Of a DNA stretch of 64,000 bases, positions 33,489 through 44,507 are shown piece after piece. Source of the DNA: Hypericum androsaemum (lineage: Eukaryota; Streptophyta; Magnoliopsida; Malpighiales; Hypericaceae); contig OZ023185.1 in NCBI GenBank assembly GCA_963995505.1, positions 20,099,691 through 20,163,690 of the forward strand, in the 5' to 3' direction. Every line of letters begins with the position of its first letter. The stretch's first letter is position 1. The notes beneath the pieces were generated by a model. That model did no database searches. It had not been told where the DNA came from and worked only from the letters and a program-made list of their open reading frames with translations. The position numbers were made by a program, and so were the translations under genes.

Positions 33489-34734
33489 GTCCCTTGGTGG
33501 ACGCGGAAGCAAGACTGACACCTGTTGCTAGCTGGTTTTGGATTGATTGGGGACAACATAAAAGTCGTCCCCACGGAGGGGATTTTGTTTGGACCATTAG
33601 ATTTCATTAAAAATCGTGTCTACAGATTTGACATTCATTAAAAATCGTGTCTATAACCAAAATTATTTGATCCATTTCAGTGGGGATTGTCCCCACTGAA
33701 TCCAACCCCGTTGCTAGCTCTAGGCCAACATTTCTGATACCAACACTTCTACTGATGGTCCATCGTGGGCTACGACTTTTGTGACGGCTTGCTGGTGGCT
33801 CTGGAGTTGGCGAAGTGACTCTACTTTTCGGCAGGGCACCACATCGGGGCACCCCCTCCCTTATTACTTTTCAAGCACGCGAGTTTGCTCGCGTCCTAGC
33901 AGACATGAATACTCTACTACCCTCCCACCGGGAGATCTTAGTCTCGTGGCAGAGACCTGTGGATGGTTTTGTCAATTTCAATACTGATAGAGCTTCGATG
34001 GGCAACCCGAGTACTGCTGGAGTTGGTGGTATCATCCGCGACTCGGGTGGTACTTGGTTATACGGGTTCGCCAAGGGCATTGGTAGATGCACATCCTTGG
34101 CTGCAGAACTTTGGGCTTTGATCCTCGGTCTTGAGCTAGCTTGGGAGAGGGAGTTCAGGAAGCTCCTGGTGGAGGTGGACTCGTCACTGGCCATTCTCTG
34201 TATCGGGCGTCAGGTTGACCGAGCTCACCCTTTGGCGACGTTGAGCTTGAGGGCAAGGGAGCTTCTTGCGAAGGATTGGGAGATTGGCATCCAGCATACT
34301 TGGCGCGAGGGAAATTGGGCACTTTCCAACCTTGCCTTCGAACTTTCCTTTGAGTATGTTATTCTTGATGCCCCTCCGGTCTCTTGTATGGATGTGTATT
34401 TGGACAATTTGCGGGGCATCAGTCTTCCCCGATGTACTCGCTTATCTAGTGTTGTTGATGGTGTTGGGCCTAGGGGGAATTTTTCTTCCCAAGTTGTGTT
34501 TACCTAGTGATGGTGCAAGGCCAGGTTATGTGACACACCAAACGTCAAAGGGGGACTTTTCCTCCCGATGTACTCTTTCCCTATCACGAATTTTTTCCAC
34601 TGGGTTTTCTTGTGAAAGGATTTTGACGAGACCGGCGGTCGCAAACTCACAAGAGGCCGAGATGAGGTCTTGCACTTAATATGTTGTATTTGGTCATTTT
34701 TCTATATATTTAGGGGTTGTTGCCCCTCCTCTTC
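33489..34734 (+). mobile_element. 5'-truncated LINE (L1-type) remnant with RNase H domain
   Basis: The segment reads FVTACWWLWSWRSDSTF (end of the reverse-transcriptase C-terminal region), then after a frame change a plant-LINE RNase H domain. The domain has GFVNFNTDRASMGN, AGVGGIIRDSGGTWLYGF, LAAELWALILGLELAWE and LVEVDSSLAI; the acidic residues of these motifs are kept. The 3' end is split: the LTR element at 34735-42554 is inserted near the tail, and the A-rich tail reappears at 42560-42569. The direct repeat TAAAGAAACAAAAA at 33475-33488 and 42570-42583 (similarity extends to CTTGG) is the LINE target duplication. Confidence 0.82.
33534..33709. mobile_element. 176-bp MITE inside the LINE
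   Basis: Ends GGTTTTGGATTGATTGGGGA and, inverted, GGGGTTGGATTCAGTGGGGA, flanked by the exact 10-bp repeat GTTGCTAGCT at 33524-33533 and 33710-33719. The 9-10 bp duplication and GG-start ends fit a Mutator-type MITE. Confidence 0.82.
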
Positions 34735-37057
34735 TGTTGCGGAGAAAGTGGGTACAAGAACGTCAAGACTACCCGAGATGGATCCGGAGTGGTCGTCCCA
34801 AGGTCGGCCTAACAGAGAGGGTGAAAAAAGAGTGAACCTTAGACGTTCAATCTAAGGGAGAGGGAGAAAAAAGGACTACGGGCTACGAGATAAAAAGTAA
34901 AGATAGTTGTTGTTTGATGTGTTGGTGATGTCCGTTCTCTCGCCCGAGCCCTCCTTATATAGAGTGCCTTGACCTAACCTCCGCGCCTTCACAATAGGAA
35001 ATCCTAAACCGCCTCCAAGACCTTCGGCTCCAAGTCTCAATCCCGAGAGATCCGCTTCAAATTATTTGTTCCTAACATGACGGGATCCTCTCGGCTCAAT
35101 ACAAGCCGTCTTCCTTAAATGAGCAAATCCCATTCTCGGATAGGAAGTTTTCAAAACGTGACGACCAAGCGATCGCGACCTAAAGAGGAACTTACCAAGT
35201 CTTGCCAAATATTGAGAATCTCGGCTCAAGTTAGGAAACTATAGACTGTTTTGACCTTCTCGAATCTTCCACGCAAAATCTTGACTCAAGTCCGTCATCG
35301 CCCAAGACGGACATCTCGTCAGGCCCAAAGTGAATCTCAAAATGGGCTCAAGCTAACGTCCTCCTCAACCAAAGTGGACCTATTCCCGGAATTGCCTTCC
35401 CGCCTATGAAGGTCAAATGAGCTTCCCGCTCGGGTCCAAGTTGGCTTCTCACCTTCGGCTTCTCGCCTTAGGCTCCTCGCTCATCTTCTCGCCTTAGGCT
35501 TCCGGCCTTAAGTTTCTAGCCCGACTTCCCACTTTAGGCTTCTCGCTCGGCCTCTCGCCGTAGGCCTCTCACTCGGCCTCTCGCTCGGCCCTTTGCCACT
35601 CGACCTCTCACTCGGCCTCTCACTCGGTCTCTCACCGTAGGCATCTCACTCGGCCTCTCGCCACTCGGCCTCTCGCTCGGTGTTTCGCCACTCGACCTCT
35701 TGCCGTAGGCCTCTGACTCGGCTCCTCGCCACTCGGCCTCTCGCTCGGCATTTCGCCACTCGATCTCTTGCTGTAGGCCTCTCACTCGGCTCCTCGCTCG
35801 TGCCTCCTACCGGCCTCTCGCCTATTTGAGTCGGACGAGTTTCTCGATAGGACTCGGCCATGTGGGCGAGAAGAGCCCTCGCTCAGTCTCGCCTTCGTGG
35901 GCGAGAGGAGCCTCTCGCCCGGATCACCAACGTGAGCGAGAAGAGCCCTCGCTCAGTCTCGCCTATGTGGGCGAGAGGGGCCTCTCGCCCGGGCTCCTCG
36001 TGAGCGAGAAGAGCCCTCGCTCGGTCTCACCTTCGTGGGCGAGAGGAGCCCTCTCTTGGTCTCGCCTATGCGGGCGAGAGGGGCCTCTCGCCCGGGCTCC
36101 TCGTGAGCGAGAAGAGCCCTCGCTTGGTCTCGCCTATGCGGGCGAGAGGGGCCTCTCGCCCGGGCTCCTCGTGAGTGAGAAGAGCCCTCGCTCGGTCTTG
36201 CCTATGTGGGCGAGAGGGGCCTCTTGCCCAGGGCTCCTTGTTCCGACGAGCCCGAGCCGATTCCCGCACATCCGGAGATAGACCGCCATCACCCCGAGAC
36301 AATAATTTCGTGCTCCAACACTTCCTTAAAGTCCAACGCGGACTTAAACGACCACTTCAAGTGGGCCGAGTGGTCCAACTCAGACATCCTACTTAGCGGA
36401 CCGAGGTGCCCAACTCGGACATATCGACTTCACGGACTGAAGTGTCCAACCCGGACATCCAACTTCGAGGGCACAACCCGGACATCCCGGATGACTTGGG
36501 AGATAGGACATCCACTCAGACTTCAAGGATGGGGCGCCCACTCAGACTTCAAGGATGGGACGCCCACTCGGACTTCACGGATGGGGCGTCCACTTTCGAA
36601 CTCAGAGTAAATATCCGCGTTAAACTACATTTTTGACCTCCTTCTGCTCCGAATTAGAAAATGTTGTAAACAAAAGAGTTGTAGATCCACGTCTTAGCTT
36701 TCCATAGAAACTTGAATCGTCTCATTTAGATCTCCAGATAGAAAGTTATGAGCATTTTACGGAGGAGCATTACCCAGGCAGGCGAGAAGCTGACCGAACC
36801 GGGAGCTTTGGTCTTGGAAGCCGTCTATCATCACCGGTTTCGACCAAGTAAGATCATCTTCGGACTCAATGGAGGGAAGACCATCTACAACTTCTTTCCA
36901 ACTCAAAATCGGAAGTGATTGCTTTGAGACAACACCACCCACCGATCACTTTCAGACCACATCGGTCACCGGTCAACCGGTCACCCGATCACCTTGCGAC
37001 CACACCGGGTACCTCAAAATATATTAACAATGTCGAGATTATTTTTATACCTCAACA
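34735..37057 (-). repeat. 3' LTR of the non-autonomous element
   Basis: Nearly identical to 40217-42554. Compared with that copy it lacks one 15-bp unit (CTCGCCACTCGGCCT type) in the CTCGGCC repeat block. It contains the repeat arrays at about 35450-36240. Confidence 0.92.
35450..36240. repeat. CTCGGCCTCTCGCC array and 66-bp inverted-repeat units in the LTR
   Basis: First block (to about 35830): many variants of CTCGGCCTCTCGCCACTCGG. Second block: about five units near 66 bp, each with GGGCGAGAGG-GG-CCTCTCGCCC (perfect 10-bp arms) and GAGCGAGAAGAGCCCTCGCT, so each unit can fold into a hairpin. The array recurs in the other LTR (about 40945-41740). The Arg/Glu/Ser-rich ORFs over it are repeat artefacts. 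Confidence 0.85.
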
Positions 37058-37250
37058 ATGCCCCCCGCACGTTAACGCTTCGGTACGATCAGGCGAGAAG
37101 CGTTGACGTGGTCCTTCATCTCCGGTTGGCATCCATCAGCTAAGTTAGAATGAAGACGAGCAGCTTGAAGAGATCTAGGCCGTCTACCCGGCCTACTTAT
37201 AGGGTGGCAAGGTGAAAATCTCCAATCGCCTTGTCACCTTGCCTATTGCT

Positions 37251-40148
37251 TTATTCCCCATAAGTAAGGGGGACTACTTGCCCCTCGAGTGTGGCATCGA
37301 TCGGTCGTTGGATTGAAAGGACATCTCGCTTGACCGAACTCGCACACCATGCAGACCAGCCATCTACGTTGCTCCAAACCACCCTTATTGGTACTGTGGT
37401 CCCGTCATTGAAGGCCACCTCTATGTAGCGTATTGCCAGGATGAATGGACATACGTCAGCCGTCATAATCTCCACCTTCCCATATGACTCCCACCAGATT
37501 AGACATTGGTGGATGGAAGATGGAATTAGCGGACCGGAGAGGATCAAGTCTCGCTCTTTTTCGTCAAGGTTGGTCATGACCATGCTAGCCGGGCTGTCAT
37601 CCTCCTTTTCCTTATTGCGATCCCTGAGGAGCAACTGAAGAAAGATGTTCGCCACACCCATGTCATCCACGGGTACTCTCTTGATCAACTCCCCAAGGAT
37701 GTGAACCGTGATGCAAAGAGGTTTCTTGCATTCGCCCATTCTTTGGGTTGGCCTCATAATGGTGACATCGCTATTAGAGGCTTTCACCATGGGAGTGATA
37801 GAGGACATCTTTGCTATGTGAGGATAAGGTGTATCTTCCTGACTCTCGTCCCTCTCCAGATGGCTATGTTGGTTGAGTTTTGGCCTAAAGATGGCCGGTA
37901 GGGTGAACGCCTTGTTGATCGACACCTTGTTTGAGAAGTCTCCAAACTTTACATAACCAATCTCAAGAGTGACCGAGACATCTTTTTCTTTCTGGTCGAT
38001 CTCCTTCTCATCCTCTTGAGGGCGACCTTCTCTCATATGGACATCAGTTTGTACCTTGGGTACCCACTTGCGGATCAACTTCTTGTGTCGGTCAGCGGGT
38101 GCCTTTGGTCGAACCTCCTTGATGTTCTTCTTTGCCTTAGAAGCTTCGATCTCCCTGGCCTTGTCTTGAGTACAGTTTGGTAGGTGTCTAACTTGCAGAT
38201 GAGCTAGGAGGGCATTTTTCTCCTCCAACTTGACCCTTTGCCCTGCAAGCTGTCTTTCAAGGTCTTTAACGACTTGCTTCCGCTTCTGGATCTTCCTCTC
38301 AAGGCGACGCCTCTGAGTCTTAGTGAGGGCATCTTGTGTTGGTCGCTCAAGAACAACCCTCTTATCACCAAGCCGGTTGAAGGCATACATGTATGAGTCA
38401 GACTCGTCTTGAAGGTCCACCTTGATACGAGGATGACTGATCTTCCATGCTTCATCGGCTATCTTTGGACAAAACTTTTGAGTCCTTGGGATGCAGCTAT
38501 CGGGCGGCCATCTTTGCCCCCCGAGTCTTGTCTCTCGGGTCTCAAGGTTGGCCTTCCCTTGCCTAGGATTATCGACTCCCTTCACATGAAAGGACTTTTG
38601 AGCCTTTAGAATGTCGCCATTGGGTGGCCGTCCTTGCCCCCAGAGTGTTGCTCCTCGGGTCTTAAGGTCAACCTTCCCTCTCTTGGGACCATTGGCTCCT
38701 CTCATACTAAAGGAGTTTCGAGCCTTTGGGATACCGTTATCAGGTGGCCTTCCGTGCCCCCCGAGTCTTGTCCATCGGGTCTTGGGGTCGGCCTTTATTT
38801 TCTTTAGGCTATCAGCTCCCCTGGGATACAAAGACTTCTGAGCTTTTGGGACGCCGTTATCGGGCGGTCGTCCTTGCCTACCGAGTCTTGCCTCCCGGGT
38901 CTTAAGGTCGGCCTTCCCTTGCTTAGGACCATCGGTTCCCCTTGGATGAAATGACTTCCAAGCTTTTGGGACGCCGTTATCGGGTGGCCTTTCTTGCCCG
39001 CCGAGTCTTGCCCTTCGGGTCCTAGGATTGACCTTCTCTTGCTTGGGGCTTCTTTTTTGGCTTCGGTTGAAGCCAACCATGGCGACATGAGCAATACGGT
39101 GAGGATCCATCGATGATTGATCCTCCAAGAATTGATGCGGGATAAAGTCCTCGGATTGGGAAGATATGGGTTGCCCTTCCATCCTTTGTCGTCGGGTAGA
39201 TCCCAATGTCAGCTGACAGTTGACTTCGTCCTCATCGAGATCTTCTTTTCGGTTGACGTTGTCTTTATCGAGCTCTTCTTCTAGGTTGATGTCATCCTCA
39301 GCGAGCTCTTCTTGTCGGCTAACATCGTCCTCATCGAGCTCTCCTTGCTGGTTGACCTCGACCTCATCGAGCTCTTCTTGTCGGTTGACATCATCCTCAT
39401 CGAGCTCGTCATCCTCATTGAGCTCGTCATGTTGGTTGATGTCATCGTCATCGAGCTCGATGGTCGGAACATAAGTAACATCATGAAACATTGGGTAGTC
39501 GATGGCCGTCACATGAACCTCTTGGATCTCCTCACTCGTAAAGGATTCTTGCAAGATTGGGTCATTGGCAGCCTCAACCGATGGGTGTCGGCTGAGTAAA
39601 TTTGTGAAGTCTGGAGTCTCGACATCACGATAAGGTAAAGACCATACCGGTTGCCTCGAAGTAGGCTGAATAAGGGATGATGGCCCTATGTGTGCCTCAC
39701 CGAGATCGGGACTGGGGGATGTTTGCTGAGGTACTTCGTCCATGGCGTCCCAAACTCCTTGGGGTTGATTAGAAAGTCTATGATAGGACTCGTCACCTCG
39801 TATCTGAATTTCGTCGCTACATCTCCTCTCCTCCTTGTTATCACGTCGAATCTTATCGAGTCGAGCGTTGATATCATCGAGCATTCTAGCTATGGCGGTG
39901 AGCTTCTCCTTAAAGGAAGCCGTGCTGGTGGTATTCCTCCTGATACCCGTCTGGATAGTAGGGAGAGCCGGCTCTTTGATGTGAGCCGAGTTGGATGAGT
40001 TCCTCCTAACAGGTGGCTGAGAAGATATGGGTAGTGCCGCCTCCTTGCCGGAAACCGCGTCGGTTGAACTCCTCCCAACGAGTTGCTGGGAAGAGGGTGC
40101 CGCCTCCTTGGGGTTGGAATTGGCTTGAGCAGCATGGTTCTTGGTCAT
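37251..40148 (-). CDS. 965-residue retroelement protein with acidic and basic repeats and a degenerate protease-like tail
   Basis: One uninterrupted ORF fills the element's interior, starting 69 bp after the 5' LTR. The N-terminus is Ser/Pro-rich (QLVGRSSTDAV, PPVRRNSSNS) with a short coiled coil (RMLDDINARLDKIRRDNKEE). Residues about 230-310 are an acidic repeat (variants of ELDEDDVNRQE). About 360-560 are five basic repeats near 37 residues with RLGGQGRPPDNGVPKAQKSF. A coiled coil follows (QRRRLERKIQKRKQVVKDLE). The last 200 residues resemble the protease part of gypsy polyproteins (KPLCITVHILGELIKRV, IPSSIHQCLIWW), but the D-S/T-G-type active site is replaced by VDDMG. No CCHC knuckle is seen. 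It is probably a gag-pro derivative; its function is unknown. Confidence 0.65.
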   Translation of the reverse strand: MTKNHAAQANSNPKEAAPSSQQLVGRSSTDAVSGKEAALPISSQPPVRRNSSNSAHIKEPALPTIQTGIRRNTTSTASFKEKLTAIARMLDDINARLDKIRRDNKEERRCSDEIQIRGDESYHRLSNQPQGVWDAMDEVPQQTSPSPDLGEAHIGPSSLIQPTSRQPVWSLPYRDVETPDFTNLLSRHPSVEAANDPILQESFTSEEIQEVHVTAIDYPMFHDVTYVPTIELDDDDINQHDELNEDDELDEDDVNRQEELDEVEVNQQGELDEDDVSRQEELAEDDINLEEELDKDNVNRKEDLDEDEVNCQLTLGSTRRQRMEGQPISSQSEDFIPHQFLEDQSSMDPHRIAHVAMVGFNRSQKRSPKQEKVNPRTRRARLGGQERPPDNGVPKAWKSFHPRGTDGPKQGKADLKTREARLGRQGRPPDNGVPKAQKSLYPRGADSLKKIKADPKTRWTRLGGHGRPPDNGIPKARNSFSMRGANGPKRGKVDLKTRGATLWGQGRPPNGDILKAQKSFHVKGVDNPRQGKANLETRETRLGGQRWPPDSCIPRTQKFCPKIADEAWKISHPRIKVDLQDESDSYMYAFNRLGDKRVVLERPTQDALTKTQRRRLERKIQKRKQVVKDLERQLAGQRVKLEEKNALLAHLQVRHLPNCTQDKAREIEASKAKKNIKEVRPKAPADRHKKLIRKWVPKVQTDVHMREGRPQEDEKEIDQKEKDVSVTLEIGYVKFGDFSNKVSINKAFTLPAIFRPKLNQHSHLERDESQEDTPYPHIAKMSSITPMVKASNSDVTIMRPTQRMGECKKPLCITVHILGELIKRVPVDDMGVANIFLQLLLRDRNKEKEDDSPASMVMTNLDEKERDLILSGPLIPSSIHQCLIWWESYGKVEIMTADVCPFILAIRYIEVAFNDGTTVPIRVVWSNVDGWSAWCASSVKRDVLSIQRPIDATLEGQVVPLTYGE

Positions 40149-40216
40149 CTTAATCGAACGAAGCTAGACCGCCTTCTCAGACGCCCTCCTTAGTCCCACC
40201 GAGCGTGCCAAAAATA

Positions 40217-42554
40217 TGTTGCGGAGAAAGTGGGTACAAGAACGTCAAGACTACCCGAGATGGATCCGGAGTGGTCGTCCCAAGGTCGGCCTAACGGAGA
40301 GGGTGAAAAAAGAGTGAACCTTAGACGTTCAATCTAAGGGAGAGGGAGAAAAAAGGACTACGGGCTACGAGATAAAAAGTAAAGATAGTTGTTGTTTGAT
40401 GTGTTGGTGATGTCCGTTCTCTCGCCCGAGCCCTCCTTATATAGAGTGCCTTGACCTAACCTCCGCGCCTTCACAATAGGAAATCCTAAACCGCCTCCAA
40501 GACCTTCGGCTCCAAGTCTCAATCCCGAGAGATCCGCTTCAAATTATTTGTTCCTAACATGACGGGATCCTCTCGGCTCAATACAAGCCGTCTTCCTTAA
40601 ATGAGCAAATCCCATTCTCGGATAGGAAGTTTTCAAAACGTGACGACCAAGCGATCGCGACCTAAAGAGGAACTTACCAAGTCTTGCCAAATATTGAGAA
40701 TCTCGGCTCAAGTTAGGAAACTATAGACTGTTTTGACCTTCTCGAATCTTCCACGCAAAATCTTGACTCAAGTCCGTCATCGCCCAAGACGGACATCTCG
40801 TCAGGCCCAAAGTGAATCTCAAAATGGGCTCAAGCTAACGTCCTCCTCAACCAAAGTGGACCTATTCCCGGAATTGCCTTCCCGCCTATGAAGGTCAAAT
40901 GAGCTTCCCGCTCGGGTCCAAGTTGGCTTCTCACCTTCGGCTTCTCGCCTTAGGCTCCTCGCTCGTCTTCTCGCCTTAGGCTTCCGGCCTTAAGTTTCTA
41001 GCCCGACTTCCCACTTTAGGCTTCTCGCTCGGCCTCTCGCCGTAGGCCTCTCACTCGGCCTCTCGCCACTCGGCCTCTCGCTCGGCCCTTTGCCACTCGA
41101 CCTCTCACTCGGCCTCTCACTCGGTCTCTCACCGTAGGCATCTCACTCGGCCTCTCGCCACTCGGCCTCTCGCTCGGTGTTTCGCCACTCGACCTCTTGC
41201 CGTAGGCCTCTGACTCGGCTCCTCGCCACTCGGCCTCTCGCTCGGCATTTCGCCACTCGACCTCTTGCCGTAGGCCTCTCACTCGGCTCCTCGCTCGTGC
41301 CTCCTACCGGCCTCTCGCCTATTTGAGTCGGACGAGTTTCTCGATAGGACTCGGCCATGTGGGCGAGAAGAGCCCTCGCTCAGTCTCGCCTTCGTGGGCG
41401 AGAGGAGCCTCTCGCCTGGATCACCAACGTGAGCGAGAAGAGCCCTCGCTCAGTCTCGCCTATGTGGGCGAGAGGGGCCTCTCGCCCGGGCTCCTCGTGA
41501 GCGAGAAGAGCCCTCGCTCGGTCTCACCTTCGTGGGCGAGAGGAGCCCTCTCTTGGTCTCGCCTATGCGGGCGAGAGGGGCCTCTCGCCCGGGCTCCTCG
41601 TGAGCGAGAAGAGCCCTCGCTTGGTCTCGCCTATGCGGGCGAGAGGGGCCTCTCGCCCGGGCTCCTCGTGAGTGAGAAGAGCCCTCGCTCGGTCTTGCCT
41701 ATGTGGGCGAGAGGGGCCTCTTGCCCAGGGCTCCTTGTTCCGACGAGCCCGAGCCGATTCCCGCACATCCGGAGATAGACCGCCATCACCCCGAGACAAT
41801 AATTTCGTGCTCCAACACTTCCTTAAAGTCCAACGCGGACTTAAACGACCACTTCAAGTGGGCCGAGTGGTCCAACTCAGACATCCTACTTAGCGGACCG
41901 AGGTGCCCAACTCGGACATATCGACTTCACGGACTGAAGTGTCCAACCCGGACATCCAACTTCGAGGGCACAACCCGGACATCCCGGATGACTTGGGAGA
42001 TAGGACATCCACTCAGACTTCAAGGATGGGGCGCCCACTCAGACTTCAAGGATGGGACGCCCACTCGGACTTCACGGATGGGGCGTCCACTTTCGAACTC
42101 AGAGTAAATATCCGCGTTAAACTACATTTTTGACCTCCTTCTGCTCCGAATTAGAAAATATTGTAAACAAAAGAGTTGTAGATCCACGTCTTAGCTTTCC
42201 ATAGAAACTTGAATCGTCTCATTTAGATCTCCAGATAGAAAGTTATGAGCATTTTACGGAGGAGCATTACCCAGGCAGGCGAGAAGCTGACCGAACCGGG
42301 AGCTTTGGTCTTGGAAGCCGTCTATCATCACCGGTTTCGACCAAGTAAGATCATCTTCGGACTCAATGGAGGGAAGACCATCTACAACTTCTTTCCAACT
42401 CAAAATCGGAAGTGATTGCTTTGAGACAACACCACCCACCGATCACTTTCAGACCACATCGGTCACCGGTCAACCGGTCACCCGATCACCTTGCGACCAC
42501 ACCGGGTACCTCAAAATATATTAACAATGTCGAGATTATTTTTATACCTCAACA
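40217..42554 (-). repeat. 5' LTR of the non-autonomous element
   Basis: TG...CA bounded, 2338 bp, nearly identical to 34735-37057. The TATA-like run CTTATATAGAG near 40436 is read on the plus strand, so the promoter used for the minus-strand transcript is not obvious. Confidence 0.92.
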
Positions 42555-42583
42555 TCTTCAAAAAAAAAATAAAGAAACAAAAA

Positions 42584-43717
42584 ATGTCTTGGACCACCAC
42601 CAATATGATTTGTAATGTGACGGTTGCCAAGAGAAAAGAAAACTATATTACGAGTGTCACATGAATTCTAAATTCCCAACTGTGTAGGACCATAACTAGC
42701 TACGGTTACGGTTTCGCTAAAGGGGTCAAATTAATAATATGAATATCAAAAATTTGTATTTCTTAACGGTTAATTACTTATTATTTCAAAATTTCATGTC
42801 AAATATAAAATTATGATATAATATTTTAATTACGAGATCGGTTATATCTTCTTTTTTTGAATGAATAAAGTTCAGCTAGGGGCGCCTTTAGCTCCTCCTT
42901 CTCGACAAAAAAAGAGTAAATTTACGCGCCTTAGAAAATTGAAAAGACTTTGTTTGGTAGCAGAACAAAATTTAAAGTTATTTAAAATTCGAAATTTTAG
43001 ACTCAACGCCTGAATTTAAAATTCACCAAAAAAAATTGGAGTTAGATGCAATACCACTGTATTTGCAACAGTTTGGGATTCTTTTGTTTAATCTTAGAGA
43101 ATAACTAAATTTCTTGGTTTATTCTAGCGGCTAGCCCAAATGGATTTTTTACCGTACGGAGCCACGTTAAAAACCGACAGTACATGTGCCCCCTTGCAAC
43201 TTTTTACAAAATCATGTGTATACACACAGTTCTTCAGGTTGATGACAAAACATTATTCTTGGGAACATCCAATCACGATGGGACAGACAGATTTTTGTTT
43301 CTTAACCGACATAGCAGATAAAGATCGATTAAATAAATGGGGATTAGAGTGGGTTACAAGTTGCAACATGGGAACATTCACAAAATAAATGCCAGGGTAC
43401 CTGAATAAAATAACGGTGGGTTAGAAGTTTGAACGAGGAGAACAATTTTGCATTTTCACGCGCCAGTTATAACTAGGTGACAAATTTTTTATCTCACTGA
43501 CAATTAAATAATGTTAGTTAATTTTAATTATTTGAATTAACTTATGTGTGATGTTATTAATTTTATATGATTGTAAACTGTGTAATATCACGGAAAATGG
43601 TTCGACACAATCGTGTACGTGGACTTGGGCCTGTCTAGGCCATTCGGACCAATGAATCACCAGCAATCTGGGCCTTGTATGTTTACCTGGACAAATGGGA
43701 ATCAGCTGCCCGGCATT
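42584..43717. other. Intergenic, nothing recognised
   Basis: AT-rich; ORFs at 43140-43388 and 43514-43747 resemble nothing. Confidence 0.45.
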
Positions 43718-43725
43718 GACAAGAT

Positions 43726-44283
43726 TAGGGATGGCAGAAATACTCATGAGAGTCGGACCCTATCCTTATCCTGTTGATCGAGAGTATGTTGACTGGGTCT
43801 AGGTCCACTTTTTGAGGTGAGGTCTAGGATCTTACTATACCCCTACCCTTTTAATTTATTTTACCCTAACTAGACCCTAATTAGATTCATTTATCTTTAA
43901 ATTTTACTTATAAATTATAATAGAGTTCTCAGATATTCTGGAATATGCTCTATGATATCGGCTCTCAAATTTGAAGTATATATAATTTTAATTTTCTTTA
44001 TTGATATACTAGATATTTCATGATTAATCTTCACATATCAATTATGATTTATTTGAATTTTATTTTAAGAATTAAAATTTTATGATTAAAAATTATCAAA
44101 AAGGTATTGCATTTAATTCAATGGTCGAATCCTACAGGACCCTATAGATCCTGCAGACCCCGAAAGCAAGGGTATAGGTCTAGCAATAAAATTTGTCGAG
44201 AATTTAGGGTAAAATATATGTCCAACTTTCCAAACTAGTGTATGTATAAGGCTCATACCAATACCCTACCATTGCCATCCCTA
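43726..44283. mobile_element. hAT-like MITE
   Basis: Ends TAGGGATGGCAGAAATACTC (43726) and, inverted, TAGGGATGGCAATGGTAGGG (from 44283) carry the TAGGGATGGCA terminus common in plant hAT MITEs. Flanking 8-mers GACAAGAT and AACCAGAT match at 6 of 8. The AT-rich interior has no coding capacity. Confidence 0.75.
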
Positions 44284-44507
44284 AACCAGATTGGCCAAAA
44301 GATGGCAACGAACAATTCGCCACCAAAACAAAGGATAGACAGGAAGGAATCCACCTCAAGGATAATACGCCTAAACGATCACTCCCAAACTAACTCAAAC
44401 CCGAGAACCAAGTGCCCAATGCTCTACCGTGAGTGATATGCACTAGCTAAGTCCCGTAAATCCAGAAACCAGCATTATTTTTCTGGTGTTAGAACTGAGA
44501 ACGAACG

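Larger units (their letters stand above)
34735..42554 (-). mobile_element. Non-autonomous LTR retrotransposon (TR-GAG/LARD-like, Ty3/gypsy-derived)
   Basis: Two direct repeats of 2323 and 2338 bp begin TGTTG and end CAACA, flanked by the exact 5-bp duplication TCTTC (34730-34734, 42555-42559). The element reads on the minus strand. Next to the right (5') LTR the minus strand gives TATTTTTGGCACGCTCGGTG, a primer-binding-site-like sequence of the type seen in Tat-lineage gypsy elements. The left LTR is preceded by GCGGGGGGCA, a short polypurine tract. The 3.16-kb interior holds a single 965-codon ORF and no reverse transcriptase, RNase H or integrase. By eye the LTRs differ by six substitutions and one 15-bp indel, so insertion is recent. 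Confidence 0.9.

Noticed and set aside
35826..36281. 151-aa Arg/Ser-rich ORF (also at 41323-41778)
   Set aside because: It translates the LTR tandem array; the frame is open because the repeat unit lacks stops.
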